Translations under genes and position numbers: made by a program | Shown here: piece by piece, positions 1-5,554 of the stretch | How positions within the stretch are numbered: the stretch's first letter is position 1 | Layout: every line of letters starts with the position of its first letter | DNA from: CAWFKW01 sp964568655 | GTDB taxonomy: Bacteria > Bacteroidota > Ignavibacteria > Tepidaquicellales > OLB5 | Assembly: GCA_964568655.1 (NCBI GenBank) | Contig: CAZMRG010000072.1 | Location: 1-15,448, forward strand | Length of the DNA: 15,448 nt | Direction: 5' to 3' | Notes under the pieces: generated by a model | What the model was told of the DNA's origin: nothing | What the model saw: only the letters and a program-made list of their open reading frames with translations | Databases searched by the model: none

Positions 1-34
1 AATTACTAATTACTAATTACTAATTACTAATTAC
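1..34. repeat. Heptanucleotide tandem repeat (AATTACT)
   Basis: The window opens inside a perfect 7-bp tandem repeat, unit AATTACT, with four full copies and a six-base partial copy. It probably continues outside the window. It lies upstream of the first gene and has no coding potential. Heptanucleotide arrays (STRR type) are known as intergenic repeats in some bacteria; a functional role here is unknown. Confidence 0.9.
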
Positions 35-60
35 CATTAACAAATAAAAAACGTTTCCCT

Positions 61-111
61 GTTTTCCAAACTCCGGTTTTCCTCTGTTTCCCAAACTCCA
101 GTTTGGGAAAC
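61..111. repeat. Palindromic repeat: perfect 12-bp arms plus degenerate copy
   Basis: Bases 86-111 form a perfect inverted repeat: arm GTTTCCCAAACT (86-97), spacer CC (98-99), arm AGTTTGGGAAAC (100-111). Bases 61-82 are a degenerate neighbouring copy of the left half (CCAAACTCCGGTTT core). No T-tract follows, so this is more likely a dispersed palindromic (REP-like) repeat than an intrinsic terminator. Nothing else is evident in 1-168. Confidence 0.75.
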
Positions 112-168
112 TATCTTGCATCCTCTACACTCACCGTTTTATTGTAATTTTATGTAGTCTCAAAACAT

Positions 169-192
169 TGATAATTATCATGTTTTAACATG
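169..192. promoter_or_regulatory. Two abutting AT-rich palindromes, possible operator
   Basis: TGATAATTATCA (169-180) is a perfect 12-bp palindrome. It overlaps CATGTT-TT-AACATG (179-192), a second perfect inverted repeat. Both lie about 35-55 bp upstream of a TAnnTTTG-like box and ahead of the Kelch-like gene. The position would suit a regulator-binding site, but AT-rich palindromes also arise by chance, so this is only a candidate. Confidence 0.25.
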
Positions 193-225
193 CTAAAAAT
201 CATAGTTAGAGTATTACAATATTAT

Positions 226-233
226 TAATTTTG
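226..233 (+). promoter_or_regulatory. Candidate Bacteroidota-type -7 box (TAATTTTG)
   Basis: TAATTTTG matches the Bacteroidota sigma-A -7 consensus TAnnTTTG exactly. No good -33 TTTG is seen about 19 bp upstream. Transcription would start near 240 and give a leader of roughly 55 nt to the ATG at 295. An eight-base match with four free or weak positions is modest evidence in AT-rich DNA. Confidence 0.3.
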
Positions 234-294
234 AGCATAACGATATGGCAAAATTATGGTTATTTTCAAAACAGAACCTCTAAGAAATACTTGT

Positions 295-1734
295 ATGAAG
301 CTAACTAAACTTTTTATAATATATTTCGTCCTGCTATCCTTACAGTTTAGAATAACCAATTCACAGGAAACCTGGAGGGCTACTTCATTTAATAATGTTC
401 CGGCCGCCAGAACCATGCATACGGCTGTTTGGACCGGATCAAAAATGATAATCTGGGGCGGCCAATCTAATTATGTTGATATTAATACCGGCGGACAATA
501 TGACGTAGCAGCAAATAGCTGGACTCCAACATCAACAATAAATGCTCCTGTTGGCAGAGAGCTGCATTCTGCAATTTGGACCGGCAGCAAAATGATAGTT
601 TGGGGCGGTTGGTGGGCTAATGATACTTCTATTATTTTTCTCAATTCCGGCGGCATATACGATCCGGTTCTGGATAGTTGGATACAGACATCAACTATAA
701 ACGCTCCTCCGACTCGAAGGACCCATCATAATGCGGTTTGGACAGGGAGTAAGATGATTGTATGGGGTGGATTTGACACAATATCAGGTTTTACTAACAC
801 TGGCGGAATTTATGATCCGGATTCTGATACATGGACAGAAATGTCGACTGTTAACGCGCCTGACGGACGCGATTGGTTCACGGCAATCTGGACCGGCAGC
901 AAAATGATCATCTGGGGCGGTGAAGCAATGGTTGGCGGGCAGCAAGGCCCGGTAAATACGGGCGGTATATTTGATCCAGCGCTGAATAGCTGGACCCCGA
1001 CATCTCTGGTTAGCGCGCCATTGGCGCGGGAGGAACACTCGGCAATATGGACGGGGAACAAAATGGTGATTTGGGGAGGAGCTGGTTACGGGTTTGAAAC
1101 AGAAAAGTCGGGGGGAATTTACGACCCGGTATCCGACAGCTGGTCTCAAATCTCGACTAATAATGCTCCGCCCGGGAGCTTTGTCCTTGCAGCTATATGG
1201 ACAGGAACTAAAATGATAGTTTGGGGAGGCCTGGATACAAATGCCGATCTAATAAACACAGGAGGCATTTACGATCCGGTTACAGATAACTGGGCAGCCA
1301 CCACTCAATCAAGCGCGCCGTTTGCGCGTGCTATGCATACTGCTGTTTGGACAGGAACAAAAATGATTATTTGGGGCGGCAATGGCATATATTCACCTTT
1401 AAATTCAGGAGGAATCTATTCCAATTCTGCAGTTATTGAAATTCAAAATACGGATATATCTCTTCCAAAGAGTTTTAATCTATCTCAAAATTATCCTAAT
1501 CCGTTTAACCCGACTACAACTATTAAATTCGATTTACCAAAAGATGCAAATGTGACTATTCAAATATTTGATATGATAGGCAGGGTAGTTGATGTTTTGG
1601 CAAAGAACGAATTCAAGAGAGCAAGCTCGTATCAGGTTGACTGGAACGCATCAAACTTTTCAAGCGGTGTGTATTTTTACAGATTAGAAGCAGGTGATTT
1701 TGTTTCAACGAAAAAGATGGTTCTAATAAAGTAA
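295..1734 (+). CDS. Secreted seven-bladed Kelch-like beta-propeller with T9SS sorting domain
   Basis: A 479-aa exported protein. Residues 1-23 are a signal peptide (MKLTKLF...ITNS) with Q24 as the likely mature N-terminus. An in-frame ATG at 256 exists, but it would put 13 charged/polar residues ahead of the hydrophobic core, so 295 is preferred. Seven Kelch-like repeats follow, each with a WTGxKMI(I/V)WGG strand pair, a GGIYDP turn and a W about 10 residues later. The seventh repeat lacks its last strand, while the mature N-terminus (ETWRATSFNNVPAAR) looks like that missing strand, suggesting N-to-C 'velcro' ring closure. Residues about 390-479 are a T9SS type A sorting domain (SQNYPNPFNPTTTIKF ... 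KKMVLIK), so the protein is probably exported across the outer membrane and released or anchored there. The binding partner or enzymatic role is unknown; no catalytic residues are recognisable. Confidence 0.9.
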   Translation: MKLTKLFIIYFVLLSLQFRITNSQETWRATSFNNVPAARTMHTAVWTGSKMIIWGGQSNYVDINTGGQYDVAANSWTPTSTINAPVGRELHSAIWTGSKMIVWGGWWANDTSIIFLNSGGIYDPVLDSWIQTSTINAPPTRRTHHNAVWTGSKMIVWGGFDTISGFTNTGGIYDPDSDTWTEMSTVNAPDGRDWFTAIWTGSKMIIWGGEAMVGGQQGPVNTGGIFDPALNSWTPTSLVSAPLAREEHSAIWTGNKMVIWGGAGYGFETEKSGGIYDPVSDSWSQISTNNAPPGSFVLAAIWTGTKMIVWGGLDTNADLINTGGIYDPVTDNWAATTQSSAPFARAMHTAVWTGTKMIIWGGNGIYSPLNSGGIYSNSAVIEIQNTDISLPKSFNLSQNYPNPFNPTTTIKFDLPKDANVTIQIFDMIGRVVDVLAKNEFKRASSYQVDWNASNFSSGVYFYRLEAGDFVSTKKMVLIK

Positions 1735-1747
1735 ACAGTTTTGTTTG

Positions 1748-1775
1748 TGAGCGGCGCTGAAACGCCGCTCATTTT
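1748..1775 (+). terminator. Intrinsic terminator after the Kelch-like gene
   Basis: A nine-bp perfect GC-rich stem, TGAGCGGCG (1748-1756) with CGCCGCTCA (1763-1771), encloses the loop CTGAAA and is followed by a short T run and AT-rich sequence. It lies 13 nt after the stop codon and 12 nt before the next ATG, so the next gene would need read-through or its own promoter. Confidence 0.7.
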
Positions 1776-1786
1776 AAATAAATAGT

Positions 1787-3157
1787 ATGAAAACAATATT
1801 TTTCTTGTATCTATTAGTAATATTACCTTTAAATGCCTTTTCTCAATGGACGTTTAATGCAAAATTGCCTTACGACACTGCTTACCCTCCAAATATACGG
1901 CAGATTTGTGTGATAGATTCATCGGTTTCATGGGTATGCGGCACTACTAACAGGAATCCAAATCCATATGCTCCATATTTGGCAAAAAGAAGCATTAATG
2001 GTTGGTGGCAAATTACAAGTTTTGATTTAAATCCGACAATTCAGGTTAGCGCATTTACCGCTAGAGATTCATCTACAGCTTGGCTCGGGACTTTTTATCC
2101 CGAAGAAATATATTTTACTTCAAACGGGGGCGCTAACTGGATACTACAAGCTCATATTTCCGATACGGCATTCGTTGATGGAATAATGTTCAGCAAAAAG
2201 TTTCCTAATATAGGTTATTCTTTTGCTGACATCGGACATAACGGTCTTTTTGGAGGCGTATACATCCTAAAAACAACAAATAGCGGTTTGAATTGGAATA
2301 GTTGGGAATTTGACTTTCCTGATTTTTTTTGCGCTGAAAATTCTATTTCTGTAATAGACAGTAATTATGCATGGTTTGGTTTACAAAATCTCACAGAAAA
2401 TACATCTAAATTGGTTATGACTTCAAATGGTGGAATTAATTGGAACATTATTGATATTAACAATGGAAATTATAGCCCAATTTCATTAAAATTCTCTAGC
2501 GATGAACAAACCGGATTATATTTTTATGTGAATAATACAACCCGGATATATCGAACTACAAATTCAGGTTTTAATTGGACGCCGATTTTTACCATAAATT
2601 CCTATTTTTTCCCATATGCAATGAAATGGGTGATTGGAACTTCAAACATATATGCTGATGACGAAAATACTGTTATTCACTCGATCGATAATGGTATTAC
2701 CTGGTCACAAATGACAGGGATCAATTCATCTGTATTAATTTCTTTAGATGCTATAAAAATCAACAACGGAACTATATATGCATTGGCTCTAGATCAGTAT
2801 GGCATGATCTACAGACTTCTTGACACCGCAAGAGTGATTGGAATTGAGCAGTTGGGTACTACTTTGCCTAAAAAATTTAGTCTTTCCCAAAATTATCCCA
2901 ACCCATTTAACCCTTCCACAAAAATAGATTTTGATTTACCTAAAGATGAAAACGTTACGATTGAAATATACGATATGCTAGGCAGGGTGGTTGAAATATT
3001 GGCAAAGAATGAATTAAAGAGAGCAGGTTCGTATCAGGTTAACTGGAACGCGTCAAACTTTTCAAGCGGTGTGTATTTTTACAGGCTGGAAGCCCGACAG
3101 GTCGGGTCGTCGACAGGAGATTATGTCACAACAAAAAAAATGGTCTTGATCAAATAG
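1787..3157 (+). CDS. Secreted BNR/Ycf48-like beta-propeller with T9SS sorting domain
   Basis: A 456-aa exported protein with a signal peptide at residues 1-19 (ends NAFS) and Q20 as the probable mature N-terminus. The passenger has recurring Asp-box/BNR-like strands: TSNGGANW, TTNSGLNW, TSNGGINW, TTNSGFNW and SIDNGITW. This fits a sialidase-like or Ycf48-like beta-propeller fold. Ycf48 itself is a photosystem II assembly factor, and nothing here suggests photosynthesis; the catalytic residues of sialidases are not evident. The last ~95 residues are a T9SS type A sorting domain (SQNYPNPFNPSTKIDF ... KKMVLIK). Near its end it has a seven-residue insertion (RQVGSST) absent from the upstream paralogous domain, encoded by a palindromic 21-bp segment. 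The gene looks more AT-rich than those further right. Function is unassigned; it is probably a surface or secreted protein. Confidence 0.88.
   Translation: MKTIFFLYLLVILPLNAFSQWTFNAKLPYDTAYPPNIRQICVIDSSVSWVCGTTNRNPNPYAPYLAKRSINGWWQITSFDLNPTIQVSAFTARDSSTAWLGTFYPEEIYFTSNGGANWILQAHISDTAFVDGIMFSKKFPNIGYSFADIGHNGLFGGVYILKTTNSGLNWNSWEFDFPDFFCAENSISVIDSNYAWFGLQNLTENTSKLVMTSNGGINWNIIDINNGNYSPISLKFSSDEQTGLYFYVNNTTRIYRTTNSGFNWTPIFTINSYFFPYAMKWVIGTSNIYADDENTVIHSIDNGITWSQMTGINSSVLISLDAIKINNGTIYALALDQYGMIYRLLDTARVIGIEQLGTTLPKKFSLSQNYPNPFNPSTKIDFDLPKDENVTIEIYDMLGRVVEILAKNELKRAGSYQVNWNASNFSSGVYFYRLEARQVGSSTGDYVTTKKMVLIK
3093..3113 (+). repeat. 21-bp palindrome-containing in-frame insertion in a sorting domain
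   Basis: Aligned with the sister domain at 1681-1734, this gene carries 21 extra bases between GAAG and CAGG. They begin with the hairpin CCCGAC-AG-GTCGGG (3093-3106). The tetramer CAGG occurs inside and just after the insert, and CGACAGG is present twice (from 3096 and from 3112, allowing for one base of alignment freedom). The insert keeps the frame and adds RQVGSST to the protein. Confidence 0.65.
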
Positions 3158-3217
3158 AATTTACTTTCCTGCCACTGTCTCCTTCTTATAATGGGGGATT
3201 AGAGGTCTGTTTTAAAT

Positions 3218-3253
3218 TCGTGCTACGACTTCATGTCGTGGCACGATTTTTTT
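3218..3253 (+). terminator. Strong intrinsic terminator after the BNR-like gene
   Basis: A twelve-bp stem, TCGTGCTACGAC (3218-3229) with GTCGTGGCACGA (3235-3246), has one G-U wobble, loop TTCAT and a seven-base T-tract (3247-3253). The stem shares the CCACGAC/GTCGTGG core with a palindrome at 4887, so it may be a dispersed repeat serving as terminator. The rest of 3158-3408 is AT-rich with no gene seen. Confidence 0.85.
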
Positions 3254-3408
3254 AATCTTTAAAAGATATTTAAAATTTCTCCGTTTTTCTCAATTCTCTG
3301 CATCTATTGGAACTTTTGGGATTTTTAATACATTGATTATTTATGAGATTATTTGTTATTATTTCATATGTTTTCATAAATTTCTTCAAAGCGTAAAGCT
3401 TTAAACTA

Positions 3409-4695
3409 ATGAAAAAAATGTCGTACGTGTTAATCCTAGCCCTCTTGTTAGGAACTGTTTACCGTCTCGATGCCCAGGACAATAATCAGGAAAAGAAAAA
3501 AATGTTTGATTTTGAAGCGCTCAATTTTTATTCCCCTGAGGGGACAAAGTCGCGCGTGGATATTTACATAGAAATTCCTTTAGGGAATTTTGAATTCAAA
3601 AAATCCAAAGACGAAAAAAATAAGTATGTCTCTGAGTTCGATCTGACTGTTGATGTTTTTGATCTTACCGGCGCCAGGGTATACGATAATGTTTCAAAAG
3701 AAGAGCTGACAACATCGCAGACAAAGTCCGAGTATCTTCAGGGAAGCTCGCAGATAATCCCAAAGAACTTATTCCTTCCGCCCGGAAATTACAAAATTAA
3801 GCTCTCGGTGTATGAAACCGACACTAAGCGAACATCTGAAATTGAGAAAGAAATAACAGTACGTGATTTTACCGCTCAGCCTTTTGCGCTCAGCGACGTG
3901 ATGCTTGTTTCGAAATTAAGCGAAACCAACGGGAAGAAAATTATCACGCCAAGCGTTTCCAACGAAGTTGGCTCATTGGATACTTTCGCGTTGTTCTTTT
4001 ATGTTTATAAAAATAATACGGACCCGGGTATTGATGTTTCATGCAAAATTTATGATGCGGATAAAAAAGAAGTTTATACAACCATGGATAATGTAGCTTC
4101 AACGGTAGGCTCGTTCCAGAACCAGTTTATCTTCCCCGTATCTACTGCCGGACTTAACTACGGAAAGTTTGAAGTTGAGGTAACCGCAACGAACGCGCAG
4201 CATACCGATAAGTCAATCATCCATTTTTCACTTGGCAACGCTGATTTCCCGTTTTCTTTAAACAATATTGACGAGCTTATTGACCAGCTCCAGTATATTG
4301 CAAAGGAAAAAGAAATAGACCATATGAAAGAAGGAAAAACTGACGCTGAAAAACAGAAGCGCTTTATGGAATTCTGGAAATCAAAGGATCCCAATCCTGC
4401 GACTAAGAAGAATGAAGTGATGGATGAATATTACAGAAGATTATTCTATGCTAATAAACATTTCGGCACAACATATACAAACGGCTGGAGAACGGATATG
4501 GGAATGGTATTCATAATATTTGGCGCTCCAAGCAACGTGGATAAACATCCTTACGACATGGACACAAAGCCATATGAAGTCTGGGATTACTATGATATCA
4601 ACAAGGAATTTGTATTTGTAGATAATGACGGCTTCGGGGACTACCGGTTGGTTACACCTATTTGGGATACGTTCCGTTACGGCCCGCAGAATTAA
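3409..4695 (+). CDS. Exported GWxTD-domain protein
   Basis: A 428-aa protein with a signal peptide at residues 1-22 (core YVLILALLLGTVY, ends RLDA) and Q23 at the predicted new N-terminus. A second Met at residue 4 is an alternative start. The middle is beta-rich and looks like repeated Ig/fibronectin-like modules (VFDLTGARVYD, YKIKLSVYETD, VSCKIYDADKKEVYT, KFEVEVTATNA). The C-terminal part has a helical segment (about 285-350) and then the diagnostic NGWRTDMGMVFIIFGAP stretch, with GWRTD at about 359-363, followed by an aromatic-rich end (YEVWDYYDINKEFVF). GWxTD-domain proteins are described from several phyla but their function is not known. It lacks a T9SS sorting domain, so it is probably periplasmic or handled differently from the two upstream cargos. 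It stands alone, with terminator hairpins on both sides. Confidence 0.88.
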   Translation: MKKMSYVLILALLLGTVYRLDAQDNNQEKKKMFDFEALNFYSPEGTKSRVDIYIEIPLGNFEFKKSKDEKNKYVSEFDLTVDVFDLTGARVYDNVSKEELTTSQTKSEYLQGSSQIIPKNLFLPPGNYKIKLSVYETDTKRTSEIEKEITVRDFTAQPFALSDVMLVSKLSETNGKKIITPSVSNEVGSLDTFALFFYVYKNNTDPGIDVSCKIYDADKKEVYTTMDNVASTVGSFQNQFIFPVSTAGLNYGKFEVEVTATNAQHTDKSIIHFSLGNADFPFSLNNIDELIDQLQYIAKEKEIDHMKEGKTDAEKQKRFMEFWKSKDPNPATKKNEVMDEYYRRLFYANKHFGTTYTNGWRTDMGMVFIIFGAPSNVDKHPYDMDTKPYEVWDYYDINKEFVFVDNDGFGDYRLVTPIWDTFRYGPQN

Positions 4696-4702
4696 GAACC
4701 GC

Positions 4703-4722
4703 ATTCCCGCGAACGCGGGAAT
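4703..4722. repeat. 20-bp palindrome ATTCCCGCG-AA-CGCGGGAAT
   Basis: A perfect nine-bp inverted repeat with a two-base centre, starting 7 nt after the GWxTD stop codon. No T-tract follows immediately. Its arms resemble those of the interrupted palindrome at 4963-5001 (ATCCCCGC/GCGGGGAT), suggesting one dispersed family. Confidence 0.85.
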
Positions 4723-4745
4723 CCAGTTGATTAGATTTTTTGTAG

Positions 4746-4771
4746 GTGGCAGACATGTCTGCCACTTTTTT
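4746..4771 (+). terminator. Palindromic terminator of the GWxTD gene
   Basis: GTGGCAGACATGTCTGCCAC (4746-4765) is a perfect 20-bp palindrome. It can fold as an eight-bp stem with loop CATG and is followed by six T residues (4766-4771). It is the best candidate for ending GWxTD transcription. Confidence 0.75.
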
Positions 4772-4784
4772 ATAAAAAGAATTG

Positions 4785-4804
4785 CCACTACCTTCAGGTA
4801 GTGG
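4785..4804. repeat. 20-bp palindrome CCACTACC...GGTAGTGG
   Basis: Arms CCACTACCT (4785-4793) and AGGTAGTGG (4796-4804) are perfect complements with a two-base centre. The layout (CCACnACCT-nn-AGGTnGTGG) matches the host palindrome reconstructed at 4887-4925, so the two look like members of one family. Confidence 0.8.
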
Positions 4805-4852
4805 TCTCGTTTCAGGAAGTGATGATGGCCTTAGACCTTAACAAATCAAGTT

Positions 4853-4868
4853 AACGGCTAAAGCCGTT
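4853..4868. repeat. Palindrome AACGGCT-AA-AGCCGTT
   Basis: A perfect seven-bp inverted repeat with an AA centre, followed by TT and AT-rich sequence. A related GCCGT/ACGGC hairpin with a longer loop occurs at 9697-9732. Confidence 0.65.
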
Positions 4869-4886
4869 TTAATAATTTTATTTTAT

Positions 4887-4925
4887 CCACGACCTAAAGG
4901 TCGCCTGCCTGCTGCGAGCAGGTGG
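4887..4925. repeat. Palindrome interrupted by a 19-bp palindrome (nested repeat 1)
   Basis: Bases 4887-4903 followed directly by 4923-4925 spell CCACGACCTAAAGGTCGTGG, a perfect nine-bp-arm palindrome. It is split three bases from its right end by the 19-mer CCTGCCTGCTGCGAGCAGG (4904-4922), itself an imperfect palindrome. The same 19-mer, with two changes, interrupts another palindrome 72 bp downstream. This is best read as insertion of one short repeat into another. Confidence 0.85.
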
Positions 4926-4962
4926 CAATTAATATTAACAGTAATACAAAAACAACTACTGG

Positions 4963-5001
4963 ATCCCCGCTTCCGCCTGCCTGCTGCAGGCAGGCGGGGA
5001 T
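4963..5001. repeat. Palindrome interrupted by a 19-bp palindrome (nested repeat 2)
   Basis: Removing bases 4976-4994 (CCTGCCTGCTGCAGGCAGG) leaves ATCCCCGCTTCCGCGGGGAT, a perfect hairpin with eight-bp arms and loop TTCC. The 19-mer is a perfect palindrome (arms of 9 about a central T). In both nested repeats the insert is preceded by CG and sits in the right half of the host hairpin. Confidence 0.85.
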
Positions 5002-5011
5002 TGTATGAACT

Positions 5012-5464
5012 TTAATAATCTTCTTTCTGATTTTTCTCTAATGTAATTCCTGTCAGCAGGTTTCTTACTGATTGACCGTCCTTAATTTTATAACCGGAGC
5101 CATCGTTAATAGTAATGACCGGGAACTCAGCGCCGCCAATAATAATTACTTTAACCGTACCGGGATTATCTTTATCTTCTTTTAATTTATAGTCGCCCTT
5201 TAGGCTTTTAAATGATTTTATATTATTTATTTCACGCTCCAGCGCGCCGCGTCCCGAGCGCCTTTGCTTTTCGCCAAGGTCATTATAGAATGCCTGCGCA
5301 TCGGGTCCCAGCATACCCCACAGCTTTCCCATATCATGCTGTTCAACTCCGATTATAAACGCCGTTATAGCGGCTGACGCGTTATCATAATTCTTACCGC
5401 AGCCTTGAGCGCTTGCTAAGAGCGCTATACCGGATAAAAACAAAACAAGACTCTTCCAACTCAT
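5012..5464 (-). CDS. Small lipoprotein of unknown function, possibly NTF2-like
   Basis: A 150-aa protein. Residues 1-21 are a signal peptide (core LVLFLSGIALLASA) and C22 in ASAQGC is a plausible, slightly non-canonical lipobox cysteine. The remainder begins with a helical stretch (NASAAITAFIIGVEQHDMGKLWGML), includes FYNDLGEKQRR, and ends in beta-rich sequence (TVKVIIIGGAEFPVITIND). Early helices followed by a sheet, with a 'used by x number of events' style N-terminus, recall NTF2-like/DUF4878-type lipoproteins; this is a weak resemblance only. It is divergent from the TMTC-like gene, with 90 bp between starts that must hold both promoters. On the minus strand TTTATTTG (5508-5501) is one base off the -7 consensus. 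Its stop lies 10 bp from the nested palindrome at 4963-5001, which may serve as its 3' hairpin. Confidence 0.75.
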   Translation of the reverse strand: MSWKSLVLFLSGIALLASAQGCGKNYDNASAAITAFIIGVEQHDMGKLWGMLGPDAQAFYNDLGEKQRRSGRGALEREINNIKSFKSLKGDYKLKEDKDNPGTVKVIIIGGAEFPVITINDGSGYKIKDGQSVRNLLTGITLEKNQKEDY

Positions 5465-5554
5465 TGTAATTGTAATGATTGAATTAATTAGGTAAATTTA
5501 CAAATAAATTTTAATCATTGATAGACATCTTTTTAATTTAAGGCAATAGCGCTG

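Larger units (their letters stand above)
4696..5011. repeat. Gene-free palindrome cluster between GWxTD and lipoprotein genes
   Basis: This 316-bp gap has no credible gene. In order it holds palindromes at 4703-4722, 4746-4765, 4785-4804, 4853-4868, 4887-4925 (interrupted) and 4963-5001 (interrupted). They belong to several different short palindrome families, most with arms of 7-10 bp and small or no loops. Only the one at 4746 is followed by a clear T-tract. Minus-strand reading of the first element gives the peptide WIPAFAGM, a typical translation artefact of such repeats. Confidence 0.85.

Noticed and set aside
256..294. Upstream in-frame ATG for the Kelch-like gene
   Set aside because: Starting here adds 13 residues (MVIFKTEPLRNTC) ahead of an otherwise normal signal peptide, so the ATG at 295 is favoured.
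784..1149. 121-codon minus-strand open frame inside the Kelch-like gene
   Set aside because: It arises opposite repeated WTGSKM/WGG codons and only mirrors the repeat structure.
4441..4788. 115-codon minus-strand open frame overlapping the GWxTD gene end
   Set aside because: It reads antisense through a conserved domain and its N-terminal part (WIPAFAGM) is the translation of a palindromic repeat, a common annotation artefact.
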